NCBI RefSeq assembly: GCF_000243275.1
Contig: NZ_CM001437.1
Coordinates: forward strand, 4,175,958 to 4,210,423
Length of the DNA stretch: 34,466 bases
Source: Myroides odoratus DSM 2801
Lineage (GTDB): Bacteria > Bacteroidota > Bacteroidia > Flavobacteriales > Flavobacteriaceae
Reading direction: 5' to 3'
A model generated the notes under the pieces. It was given only the letters and a program-made list of their open reading frames with translations, had not been told where the DNA came from and did no database searches. Made by a program: the position numbers and the translations under genes. Positions 24,492 through 32,635 of the stretch are shown here, piece after piece (within the stretch, counting starts at the first letter, position 1; the number at the start of each line of letters is the position of its first letter).

Positions 24492-25355
24492 TTAATTCAG
24501 GGATATAACCAGGAGTATAATAGCTAAAGCAGCTAATATCAATCCAATGATGTTTTTTCGATTCAGTTTCTCATTAAATAAGGTATATCCCAAAAGTGTA
24601 CCCAGGAAAATGACTCCAAAATTCATTCCTGCAAACACAATGGTAGGGTTGGAGGAGAAGTGTTGATGGGCTTTCATGTAAAAAATGATATTGACAAAAT
24701 TCAATCCTCCAATAAAAGCACCTGAAGCCAGGTTGAGTTTAGTTAGCTTAAAAATATTTTTCTTTGTGCCAATCGTATAGGCAACTAGACTCAAAATCAA
24801 AGCCGTAGCAAAAACGTAAAACAAACTTTGTGTATAGGGAATTGCCGAATACAGTGCTAATTTTTTAAAGCAAATATCAATGACACCAAATCCTAAAAAG
24901 GTTCCTAAGAGATAAAATGAACTCGTATTAGAACCCGTATTTTTTGCTGTATTTCCTTTATTCAAAATAAAATAAACTGAAACCAATCCAACGCCTAAAG
25001 CAATGTATCTCAATGTATTTAGCGCTTCATGAAAAATAAAAATAGCAGCCAAAATTGGGATCAACAGCGATAATCGTTGGGCAATATCCGTTTTAATTAA
25101 ACCGGCGTGCTTAATAGAGTAAAATTGAACCACAAAGATTGTCGGCAATAAAATCCCCAAAGCTGCAATAATTCCAAAAGGCATTGTCGCTGAGATTTGC
25201 GTAAAATCAACTTCAAAAATAAAAAAGGCCAATAACGAAGTGATGACGTAATTGACGATAATGATTTCAAAAATATTGATGGCGTACTTTTTTATGTATT
25301 TGAAAAATACACCCACAGAAACGCTTCCAAGAATACTACAAAGTAAATAGATCAT
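24492..25355 (-). CDS. EamA/DMT-family transporter
   Basis: A 287-aa integral membrane protein with about ten hydrophobic helices from residue 1 to the end and the two-fold repeat of the drug/metabolite transporter superfamily. Recognisable pieces are 'IYLLCSILGSVSVGVFFKYIKK', 'IKTDIAQRLSLLIPILAAIFIFHEAL' with 'GLVSVYFIL' (EamA repeat 1), and 'NPTIVFAGMNFGVIFLGTLLGYTLFNEKLNRKNIIGL' (repeat 2, the EKL...IIGL end). DMT proteins export or import small metabolites; substrate unknown. It is monocistronic and convergent with the pepE-like gene. Confidence 0.9.
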   Translation of the reverse strand: MIYLLCSILGSVSVGVFFKYIKKYAINIFEIIIVNYVITSLLAFFIFEVDFTQISATMPFGIIAALGILLPTIFVVQFYSIKHAGLIKTDIAQRLSLLIPILAAIFIFHEALNTLRYIALGVGLVSVYFILNKGNTAKNTGSNTSSFYLLGTFLGFGVIDICFKKLALYSAIPYTQSLFYVFATALILSLVAYTIGTKKNIFKLTKLNLASGAFIGGLNFVNIIFYMKAHQHFSSNPTIVFAGMNFGVIFLGTLLGYTLFNEKLNRKNIIGLILAALAIILLVISLN

Positions 25356-25526
25356 GATAAATGCTATAGTGGCTACAAAAATAGAAATTCTGGGAATGTA
25401 GCCAATACGAGGAGGAGTTTAAATTTTCTATTTTACATAATATTAATTATGATATAAATATATAGTTAGGAGTAGAACGTGGTTTCTTGTACATTGATTC
25501 AATATCTCCCAGCTATCGTTCTGTCC

Positions 25527-26090
25527 TTATTTAATAAATTCTTCTGCTGATATTGCATTTAAATTCCCATCCACAATAACTGTAATCTGTCTAGCTTTTT
25601 CAATGTGTGCTTTGGTTAAGTATTTTAGTACCGCTTGTACATTGTATGCGATAAATTGAACGGAATCTGCTGTTTGATAATTTGCTTCTAATGTGCGTAA
25701 TTCTTCCGTAAGCAAATCCATTTCATTTCGTAGCCTCTGGTATTCGCCTAAAACAATTCCAGCAGTTTCTTGGCTTGTATCCTCAAGATCTGCTGTTGAC
25801 GTTATGGTAATCTGATTTTCTAGTGGATTCTTCTGATTTAGTTCTTGTTGCTTTTCTTTTAAACGTCTTACTAAATCACTGGTCTTTGTTGCTAAACGGT
25901 CTTTTTCCGTTAACGTATCTATTTGAATAATAGCTACACTGGTTCCTTGTTTACTCAAATCTAATCCGATTTCATTTGCAATATAATATTGCACAACGGG
26001 CATGAATTGATTCTCTTTTATTTCTTTTTCTTTATTGCAGCTCAAACCCACAAGAACTACACATAAAAACAGTATTCTTTTCATTTTCAT
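25527..26090 (-). CDS. Lipoprotein of unknown function, paralogue 1
   Basis: A 187-aa protein with lipobox VGLSC (Cys18) and then NKEKE. The mature part is helical and charged ('LVRRLKEKQQELNQK', 'YQRLRNEMDLLTEELRTLEANYQ'). It resembles the next upstream gene (26221-26784): 'IGLDLSKQGTSVAIIQIDTLTEKDRL', 'TADSVQFIAYNVQAVLKYL' and 'ISAEEFIK' have direct matches there. Both look like products of a tandem duplication. I do not recognise the family. It is separated from its paralogue by a terminator, so each is probably transcribed alone. Confidence 0.8.
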   Translation of the reverse strand: MKMKRILFLCVVLVGLSCNKEKEIKENQFMPVVQYYIANEIGLDLSKQGTSVAIIQIDTLTEKDRLATKTSDLVRRLKEKQQELNQKNPLENQITITSTADLEDTSQETAGIVLGEYQRLRNEMDLLTEELRTLEANYQTADSVQFIAYNVQAVLKYLTKAHIEKARQITVIVDGNLNAISAEEFIK

Positions 26091-26190
26091 ACCCCAACCT
26101 TTAACAAAATTTTAAATTAAATGTACGAAAAAATCAATAATATTTACACTTTTACCGCTATATTCTATCCAATACTTACAAAAAAAAATA

Positions 26191-26216
26191 AAAAAACCAC
26201 GCATTGCGTGGTTTTA
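26191..26216. terminator. Intrinsic terminator between the two paralogues
   Basis: Hairpin AAACCACGCA/TGCGTGGTTT (26193-26214) with a long A-run to its left, which on the minus strand is the U-run after the upstream paralogue. Confidence 0.9.
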
Positions 26217-26220
26217 CTGC

Positions 26221-26784
26221 TTAATTTTTTATAAAATCTTTCCGTTTAATTACTTGTAAATCCTTACTGACAATAATGCCCAATGTATCCGTTTTAATGA
26301 TGCGATCTTGGTTTCGAATATGCAATAAGGCACTTACTTTATAGGCTACAAATTGCTTGTTATCCGCTGTTTTTTCCTTGACAATCACTTCTTCTAATTC
26401 TTTAATCAAAGGTGCTGCTTTCGCTTCTATTTCGCTATACTCCCGTACTGCTTTATCGATTTCCGTTCGCACATTTGCTACAGGGTGAATTTTGTACAAC
26501 AACATGTATTGATTTACGGCATGACGCTGTAATTCAATAAAGGGTAAATAGCCTACTTGGAATTCTTCTAGTAGATCCTGTCCTTTGATGTACAGTCGAT
26601 TTTTCTCTGTTAAGGTATCTATGCCAACAATGGTTAGGATATTTTCCTTTTTCTTCAAATCAATCCCTAACTCAGCTTCTACATAGGGAGTTACTGCAGT
26701 CCGCATGCGGTCTTTAAAAGTATCTTGCCAGGTAAAAGACGATAAAACAACAAAACTAACGAGAAGTAAAAGATTTCTTTTCAT
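26221..26784 (-). CDS. Exported protein of unknown function, paralogue 2
   Basis: Also 187 aa, but with a plain signal peptide (LLLLVSFVVLSSFTW) rather than a lipobox. Shared with the lipoprotein downstream: 'LGIDLKKKENILTIVGIDTLTEKNRL', 'TADNKQFVAYKVSALL' and the ending 'KRKDFIKN'. The central part is helical. The two genes differ in anchoring, so one product is probably free in the periplasm and the other membrane-bound. Function unknown; nothing in the neighbourhood suggests a pathway. Confidence 0.8.
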   Translation of the reverse strand: MKRNLLLLVSFVVLSSFTWQDTFKDRMRTAVTPYVEAELGIDLKKKENILTIVGIDTLTEKNRLYIKGQDLLEEFQVGYLPFIELQRHAVNQYMLLYKIHPVANVRTEIDKAVREYSEIEAKAAPLIKELEEVIVKEKTADNKQFVAYKVSALLHIRNQDRIIKTDTLGIIVSKDLQVIKRKDFIKN

Positions 26785-26894
26785 TTCTTATCTATTGGGA
26801 TATAAATTAAAGCGTAATTTACATCTTTTGTACTAATTTTCACTGAATCTCCAGCGAATTATCGTCTTCTTAAAAAACGAATGGCTTATCTACG

Positions 26895-27920
26895 CTATTT
26901 TCCACTAAATTTTACATCACTCAAGGTGTTCATAAAGGCAATCAAGGCTTCTTTTTCTGCTTCAGTCAAAGGCAATCGATTCCCATTATCCTTAAAAATA
27001 GGATCTAAATTAGCAGCATCTAATACGCCTTGATCCATATAATCCAATACCGCTCGTAGGGTCTCAAATTGTCCAAAACTCCCATAAGGTGCTGTATAGG
27101 CGATATTGCGCAAGGAAGGAACGCGAAAACTCATATAGTCATTTAAATCTCCTGTAACACGGGCTCTACCCGCCTCGTTTGAATCGCTATTCAGGGGGAA
27201 ACCAATGTTTCTAAACGTCTGATCGGTAAATAGTGCTCCACTATGACAACTAGCACAATGCTGCTGAAACAAATGATGTCCTTCTTGTTCTTGAGCTGTA
27301 AATTGAGCTTCTTTACGTTGAACCTGATCGTATTTACTGTTGGCTGAAATTAAGGTATATTCATATTGAGCGATACTTTTATAAATTCTTTGATCGGTAA
27401 TCTCACGATCTCCAAAAGTCTGAAAAAACAACTTCTGATAATCAGGATCGTTCTTTATTTTGCCAATCACCTCGACCACAGAGGAATGCATTTCTTCGGG
27501 CATGATAATAGGCACGATGACTTGGCCTTCCAATTGACGCTTACTTCCATCCCAATTGTAATATTGCATAAAGGCCAAATTTTGAATCGGCGGAACATTG
27601 CGCAAACCTACCTTCCCTTCTATTCCAATCGCTTGTTTTTGATGATCTGCATAGGCACTTGCTTGTATGTGACAAGTTGCACAAGACACCGTATTATCTC
27701 TACTTAAACGTGGATCTGTAAAAAGCTTTTCTCCTAAAATAACACCGTACTTCGTCGGTTGGTTTTTAAAAAAAGCAGCATTCAATTCAGGAAAATCTGC
27801 TGGAATCGTCAAATCCAATACGGGATTGTCTGTGATTGGTTCATACGCATCATCTGAACTACAAGAAACAAGGCCTAAAAGGAATAGCAATACACTAATT
27901 TTCTTTATTTTATTTTTCAT
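26895..27920 (-). CDS. Di-haem cytochrome c peroxidase/MauG-family lipoprotein (MbnH-like)
   Basis: A 341-aa lipoprotein (lipobox LVSC, Cys20, then SSDD). Two haem c sites are visible: C80-A-T-C83-H84 in the N-terminal half and C222-A-S-C225-H226 in the C-terminal half, the layout of bacterial di-haem peroxidases. Conserved neighbours 'LGEKLFTDPRLSRDNTVSCATCH', 'YNWDGSKRQLEGQ' and 'FRVPSLRNIAYTAPYGSFGQF' are typical. In methanotrophs a family member, MbnH, oxidises a tryptophan of the partner MbnP to kynurenine, which lets MbnP bind copper. The gene directly upstream encodes an MbnP-family protein, so the same pairing is inferred here. A plain hydrogen peroxide scavenger is the alternative. 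Confidence 0.88.
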   Translation of the reverse strand: MKNKIKKISVLLFLLGLVSCSSDDAYEPITDNPVLDLTIPADFPELNAAFFKNQPTKYGVILGEKLFTDPRLSRDNTVSCATCHIQASAYADHQKQAIGIEGKVGLRNVPPIQNLAFMQYYNWDGSKRQLEGQVIVPIIMPEEMHSSVVEVIGKIKNDPDYQKLFFQTFGDREITDQRIYKSIAQYEYTLISANSKYDQVQRKEAQFTAQEQEGHHLFQQHCASCHSGALFTDQTFRNIGFPLNSDSNEAGRARVTGDLNDYMSFRVPSLRNIAYTAPYGSFGQFETLRAVLDYMDQGVLDAANLDPIFKDNGNRLPLTEAEKEALIAFMNTLSDVKFSGK

Positions 27921-27933
27921 AGTAAAAACGAAA

Positions 27934-27955
27934 GAGCCGTTGAGACCAACGGCTC
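27934..27955 (-). terminator. Hairpin between the MbnP-like and MbnH-like genes
   Basis: Stem GAGCCGTTG/CAACGGCTC (27934-27942 with 27947-27955), followed on the minus strand by TTTCGTTTTT. It lies between two genes expected to be co-transcribed, so it may be a partial terminator that lowers expression of the di-haem protein relative to MbnP. Confidence 0.6.
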
Positions 27956-27959
27956 GGAT

Positions 27960-28829
27960 TTAATTTTTTACCTGAAGAACAGAAAACATTCCGCTTACAT
28001 CACTACGTCCATTTCCGCCTAAATTATCAACAAATTTGACCATTTGAACTGCTGTATGCACATTAGGTGTTGCGTTGCTATCCGAATCTGTCCCAGACTT
28101 CAGCTTAATTGTATTTGATTTTCCGCTTAATAAGGCGTTAAAATCAGCTTTAATCAAAATTTCAGGTGATGATTTTCCTACTTGCGCAAAAACAGGTAAG
28201 TCTAACGTAATATCGCGATAAGCATCTACTCCTTGTTTTAAATCTTCATTTTCTCCATTTTCTAGTGTACTTCCTGTGTGAATTGATAAAGGTTTGTGAT
28301 CGGCTTCATAAAAACCTTCAATCTTCGTAAAACGATATCCTGTACCCCATTCCCACATCATTTGAGTATCATTAGCTCCTGCTGCAGCATAGAAATTAGG
28401 GAATCTCACTTCATTCAATACATTTAAATCATTACGCACACCTAAACCAAACTTGATCTGTTTGTATTCTCCTTTTGGAATATCGCGTAAAACATAGCTT
28501 AAACTACTTGCTTTTGCTTGATCAATAACTGTAGCCCCTTGATCCAAATCATTGATAAAATATGGAATTTCTTTTCCGTCATTCTTGATTAGACGGATGT
28601 TGCTAATTACATATTTCAACTCGTTAAAATGGTGTACTTGTCCTTCAACAGAGGTATTAACTGTTGCTGCAGTTGACGTAGCATCCCCCAAAACAATCGT
28701 TTTATCTCCAAAGGTATTCGTGAAAGATAAAGTAATTTTATTAGCAGCTGTACTGTTATCATCACTTGAACAAGATACCATAGCTAAGGTAAGAGCAGCT
28801 AAAGCGAAGTATTTTTTTACGTTTTTCAT
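27960..28829 (-). CDS. MbnP-family copper-binding lipoprotein
   Basis: A 289-aa lipoprotein (lipobox MVSC, Cys20). It has the family features: an opening beta-strand 'KITLSFTNTFGDKTIVLGD', 'HHFNELKYVISNIRLI', 'YVLRDIPKGEYKQIKFGLGV', the double-Trp motif 'MMWEWGTGY' (157-165, W159 and W161) and 'LSIHTGST' with a conserved His184. In methanotroph MbnP a tryptophan of this protein is turned into kynurenine by MbnH and becomes part of the copper site; W159/W161 are the candidates here. It lies in one operon with the TonB receptor upstream (26 nt) and the di-haem protein downstream. A role in taking up or carrying copper at the envelope is inferred from this context. Confidence 0.85.
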   Translation of the reverse strand: MKNVKKYFALAALTLAMVSCSSDDNSTAANKITLSFTNTFGDKTIVLGDATSTAATVNTSVEGQVHHFNELKYVISNIRLIKNDGKEIPYFINDLDQGATVIDQAKASSLSYVLRDIPKGEYKQIKFGLGVRNDLNVLNEVRFPNFYAAAGANDTQMMWEWGTGYRFTKIEGFYEADHKPLSIHTGSTLENGENEDLKQGVDAYRDITLDLPVFAQVGKSSPEILIKADFNALLSGKSNTIKLKSGTDSDSNATPNVHTAVQMVKFVDNLGGNGRSDVSGMFSVLQVKN

Positions 28830-28854
28830 TTGTGTATTATTTATTGTGTTTTGT

Positions 28855-30837
28855 TTAAAAATTAAGTTTTAAGGAGGTGAAAATATTGCGCCCCATCCTT
28901 GGTATATTGCCCCAATCGGCATAAGTGGAATAATATTCATTGAGCAGGTTTTCAGCTCCGATTTGAAAAACTGCTTTGACATCTTTTACATAAAAAGAAT
29001 AATCAACAGAAGCATTCCAAATAGCATAGGAAGGCGTTTGACTTTCTCCATACTCCGGGCTATAATCGCGTTGTTTGGCATCTCCATGAACGGAAGTCTG
29101 CATACCAAAATCTCCATAACTATAATGCAATGTCGTTTGATAGCTCAAAGGTCGAATGAAAGGCAAATTGCCTTTATCATCATCTTGTCCTTTCGCATAC
29201 GTCAACGTTCCTTTCCAATGCAAGTGATCGGTTAGATTGTACGACCCTGTTAATGAAAAGTTGAACAACGTAGCATAATCCAAAGAGGTATAGCCTTTTA
29301 CACCGACAGATTGATAATTCATCGGGCTACCTAAGCTCAAAATACGTCCAATGATATAATCCTTGATGTAGAAGTAATTCGCCTTCGCTTGTAGTCCAAA
29401 GCGCTTTCCTTTATACCCTACACTGGCATTTAATTCATGGGAAACTTCATTTTTCAAATCGGGATTTCCAATGTAATCGTATCGGTCATAACTGTTGTAA
29501 ATGTAGTATCCGTAAGCTTCTGAAACAGAAGGTGCTCTATGACCATATCCCGCACCTAGTGCAAAAGTAAAAGCATCTAACGTGACTTCATAGCTCGCAT
29601 GTAAACTAGGCAAAACTCTTGTTTTTTCTTGATCAGCTCCTGGATGGAAAATCCAGTTGAATTCAACGTACTTGGATTTGTTGTAATTCACACCTAACCC
29701 CCCACCAACATGCAATTGGCTAATGGGTGAAAAGGTGATTGTATTATTTAACGATATCCCTCCATAAGTAGTTGTTACCCAAGGCCAAGTATAAGCAAAC
29801 ATGCTTTGTTTGGCGCGATCTTGTGGGTACATGCGCATCTCTGCAATCGAAAGGTTATTGTACACATTCAGCTGTAATTCAGAAGCGTAGATTCCTTTTT
29901 TAAAATCTGCTTTCGATACCAACCCATACGTAGTACTCCAACCGGGCATATCCATGTGAACTAAATTCTCCGGGCGGGTGGTATCATCCATATAATGTTC
30001 AATTGCATTGAAATACGCTTTAGAATCCCAAGCCTTAATAAATCGATCCTCAAATAACTGCTTGTAACTTATGGACGTAATAATGGCACGTGACAGCCAT
30101 AAATCCATCGGCAAGGCTGGAAACCCAACATCTTTAGCCACATCAAAAATGGCATCCACTCGTACAGAAGATAATTCACTGGTTTTATGTGCAATACCTA
30201 AGGAAGTATTGAATTTTTTATACTGAGAGTGATTGACTTCTTGGTTCTTTCCATCCTCGTAATTTTGAGCGGTACGGTAAGCGATACTGGCATCAGTTGC
30301 CCATTTCTTGGTTGAGAAGGAAATATTCCCTAGATTGTAAAATTGCTTGTTGTTGAATTCAAATCCACTTTGATACCCTCCTGTCCATTGATTATAGGGA
30401 CTAAAACCAGTGCTTTTTCTTTTTAAGTCAATACTCCCCGCAATAGTTGAACCGTGCATCCCTCCTTCTTGTCCGGATTGTATATCAACAGCGGCTAAGT
30501 TGTTACTTTCTACATAAGACGTAATCGGATCCATCTTATCTGTACAAGCCCCAAAAATATGCATCCCATCAATCGTAAGCGTTGATCGTTCCGTGCTCAT
30601 ATTATTCAATAATGGCTCCCATGCATAGGCTCCGCGTTTAATAAAGCTAATCTGTTCCGAAGAAGCTAAATACTCATCCACAGAAACCGCCATTTTTAAA
30701 TCCGTTTTAATTTTGGCTTTGGCTTGAGTCACTACCGCAATTTCATCTAGTACAGTAATACTATCTTGTTCGACACCTGGGTGTTGAGCGAAAGCTCCTA
30801 TTGATCCGAAGAACAATAAAAATGATAAACTACGCAT
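28855..30837 (-). CDS. TonB-dependent outer-membrane receptor, OprC/NosA-like copper receptor
   Basis: A 660-aa receptor with signal peptide (cleavage after FAQ), plug domain (~30-140) and 22-strand-type barrel ending 'NIFTSLKLNF' with terminal Phe. The plug holds 'LTIDGMHIFGACTDKMDPITSYVE': C98-T-D-K-M102 is the CxxxM motif of the copper site in the OprC/NosA receptors, and H281-Y-M283 in 'EHYMDDTTRP' provides the matching HxM. Having both motifs argues for Cu(I) import across the outer membrane rather than siderophore uptake. It is flanked by an Ig-like lipoprotein (3 nt upstream) and MbnP/MbnH-like genes downstream, all on one strand. Confidence 0.88.
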   Translation of the reverse strand: MRSLSFLLFFGSIGAFAQHPGVEQDSITVLDEIAVVTQAKAKIKTDLKMAVSVDEYLASSEQISFIKRGAYAWEPLLNNMSTERSTLTIDGMHIFGACTDKMDPITSYVESNNLAAVDIQSGQEGGMHGSTIAGSIDLKRKSTGFSPYNQWTGGYQSGFEFNNKQFYNLGNISFSTKKWATDASIAYRTAQNYEDGKNQEVNHSQYKKFNTSLGIAHKTSELSSVRVDAIFDVAKDVGFPALPMDLWLSRAIITSISYKQLFEDRFIKAWDSKAYFNAIEHYMDDTTRPENLVHMDMPGWSTTYGLVSKADFKKGIYASELQLNVYNNLSIAEMRMYPQDRAKQSMFAYTWPWVTTTYGGISLNNTITFSPISQLHVGGGLGVNYNKSKYVEFNWIFHPGADQEKTRVLPSLHASYEVTLDAFTFALGAGYGHRAPSVSEAYGYYIYNSYDRYDYIGNPDLKNEVSHELNASVGYKGKRFGLQAKANYFYIKDYIIGRILSLGSPMNYQSVGVKGYTSLDYATLFNFSLTGSYNLTDHLHWKGTLTYAKGQDDDKGNLPFIRPLSYQTTLHYSYGDFGMQTSVHGDAKQRDYSPEYGESQTPSYAIWNASVDYSFYVKDVKAVFQIGAENLLNEYYSTYADWGNIPRMGRNIFTSLKLNF

Positions 30838-30840
30838 AAC

Positions 30841-31746
30841 CTAAAAAAGTATATCAAGATGTAATTCACTCTTCACTCCTTCTATACCAGGAGTAAAATC
30901 TAAAGGTACTTTGGTTCCTTTTACTATACGTCCTTGGTTGTTTTGGAGAATAAAATTCAACGTCCAATTCCCTGTCATGGTGTAATTAACCACCCCATGA
31001 TAGAAACCATCTTCTTGTTGGATTAAGTCTTTATTGTTGGGAGATGAATGATTTCCCATCGAAGGTTCTGGCATTCTTGGATCTAAATACAACAAATAAT
31101 TATCAGCAATTTGATACGTCTCATGTAAGGTTGTAGCGGATTTATTCTTTTTAAAAATACTTGCTACCAATGCATTTTCAGCCACTTTAGGTTGAATGGG
31201 TGCAACAAGTGCAATAAGATACTCTTCTTGATCTTCTCCTGTAAAAGAAGTCATATTCAAGTTCTTATTGGTTTGTTTTTCTACCAAGATAGGTTGGGTT
31301 ATTTCAATCTTTTGACCTTGAATAGTCACTTCGATTGATACGTGCCAATCCCCAGCTGTACTTTGTTTGGTGAATACAGTATATCCTTTATAATAGTGTT
31401 CTTGTTTTTGATACACCAATTCATACAAATTAGGAGTTGCCTCTTTTTGTCCTTCTGTTGTAGTTAAAAAGGGAAAGAAAGTAGCTTGAGCATCTTCAAC
31501 AACTTGGTTATTCGCTACTTGAGCAATTCGCACACGAACCTCATTATATCCTTCATGCCAATGCCCTTGAAGCGCCTCTACACTTATTTTATAGGCAGAC
31601 TGGGTTACGGAAAAAACCTCCTTAAATTCACGATGATCTGGTACTACAGTATTTGTCTCCGATTCATAATCTGTTTTTTCCATAGTACAAGCGGTAACAA
31701 CAAAAAATGCTGTTAGCAAATAAATAAAATTTTTCATTGTTTTCAA
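30841..31746 (-). CDS. Lipoprotein with FixH/YtkA-like Ig domains, copper-cluster member
   Basis: A 301-aa lipoprotein (lipobox VVTAC, Cys20). The ATG at 31737 is an equally possible start. The mature part seems to be two related beta-sandwich domains: 'YKISVEALQGHWHEGYNEVRVRI...AGDWHVSIEVTIQ' and 'YLLYLDPRMPEPSMGNHSSPNN...YTMTGNWTLNFILQ'. The MP...SMGNHSS stretch with the later GNW is the YtkA/FixH-like pattern (usually MP-x-M-x-H), with Met and His that could bind copper. It ends 3 nt before the TonB receptor start, so the genes are in one operon. Periplasmic metal handling is inferred from context. Confidence 0.75.
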   Translation of the reverse strand: MKTMKNFIYLLTAFFVVTACTMEKTDYESETNTVVPDHREFKEVFSVTQSAYKISVEALQGHWHEGYNEVRVRIAQVANNQVVEDAQATFFPFLTTTEGQKEATPNLYELVYQKQEHYYKGYTVFTKQSTAGDWHVSIEVTIQGQKIEITQPILVEKQTNKNLNMTSFTGEDQEEYLIALVAPIQPKVAENALVASIFKKNKSATTLHETYQIADNYLLYLDPRMPEPSMGNHSSPNNKDLIQQEDGFYHGVVNYTMTGNWTLNFILQNNQGRIVKGTKVPLDFTPGIEGVKSELHLDILF

Positions 31747-32018
31747 TAATGGCTCTAGTAACTATAATAGGTTGACTATAGGCTTATTTCTTTATTAAAA
31801 AACAAAGTAAAGCACTTGCTGCATGCATTAACTGCATCAACTTTAGTTACCATCCAATGAGCCTTTAGCGATAGTATTCGAATACTATCTAGGGTTGAGA
31901 ACTCAATTAAAAATACGATAGATGGAATGGAATACCGTATGAAGACTATACGGAGGCAAGCGATAAAAATGCACAAAACCTCGTATACTCAAACGTAATT
32001 CCTCATCTTATTTTCAAT

Positions 32019-32381
32019 TTAGAAAACGGGAGGTCTGAACAGTAAATTAGAGAAGGAAAAAGAATATAAACTGGTTACAGCTCGATCATTTTTAATGCGA
32101 TACGGATTAAAAACAACAGCACTTATCATTTCAAGTGCCTGATAATACATAATTTGTAATTCGGCTGAAGCAAAGTTTACTTTATTTTTTTCTGTTTTGG
32201 TATCAGAAGCATGTGCCATCTCCTTTTTTAGGTGACATTTTCCATTACATTCCAGTTCTGGCTTGTCTTTATTGACACACAATTCATTTTTGATATAATC
32301 ATATAGCACTACATATTCCACAACCGGTAAGACTGGTTTGAAAAACATAAATAAGGATAATATGAGAGTGGCTATTTTCAC
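32019..32381 (-). CDS. Small exported Cys/His protein, upstream of the TonB copper operon
   Basis: A 120-aa protein. The only fitting start is GTG at 32381, giving the signal segment MKIATLILSLFMFFKPVLPV. The mature part has 'ELCVNKDKPELECNGKCHLKKEMAHASD', a three-Cys/two-His cluster, and ends 'SNLLFRPPVF'. I recall close relatives with the phrase 'YIKNELCVNKDKPEL' in flavobacteria near iron or copper TonB receptors, though no function is known to me. A gap of 272 nt separates it from the next gene of the copper cluster, so it may have its own transcript. Metal binding by the cysteines is inference. Confidence 0.7.
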   Translation of the reverse strand: MKIATLILSLFMFFKPVLPVVEYVVLYDYIKNELCVNKDKPELECNGKCHLKKEMAHASDTKTEKNKVNFASAELQIMYYQALEMISAVVFNPYRIKNDRAVTSLYSFSFSNLLFRPPVF

Positions 32382-32529
32382 CTTACAAAGGTCAGCTATA
32401 TTTTTAAAAAGACAAAATTTGGTGGTGTTTCTGTGAATTAATGGATTGAAAAAGTAAATCTAACAGCAAAAAATGGCAATACTCTATTTATTTCCATTAT
32501 TTAACCGACTATTGAAAAGCTATAAATAA

Positions 32530-32560
32530 AAAAAAGCGGATGTCTTTTACAACATCCGCT
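32530..32560 (-). terminator. Intrinsic terminator of the PorE-like gene
   Basis: Stem AGCGGATGT/ACATCCGCT (32535-32543 with 32552-32560) followed on the minus strand by T8ATTTA, about 75 nt after the stop codon. Confidence 0.92.
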
Positions 32561-32635
32561 GGGGTAAACTAACCTCTGTTTTTATTATGAACAAAGAAGG
32601 TTTATGAAAAAATTAAATTACTTATGTTACATTAC

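Noticed and set aside
26785..28960. A methanobactin precursor peptide gene near the MbnP/MbnH-like genes
   Set aside because: The gaps are too short and no small Cys-containing frame with a leader was found; the receptor looks built for free copper.
31776..31976. A 66-codon minus-strand frame between the FixH-like and Cys/His protein genes
   Set aside because: Composition (MCIFIACLRIVFIRYS...) is not protein-like, it has no signal or family pattern, and it lies in the likely promoter region.
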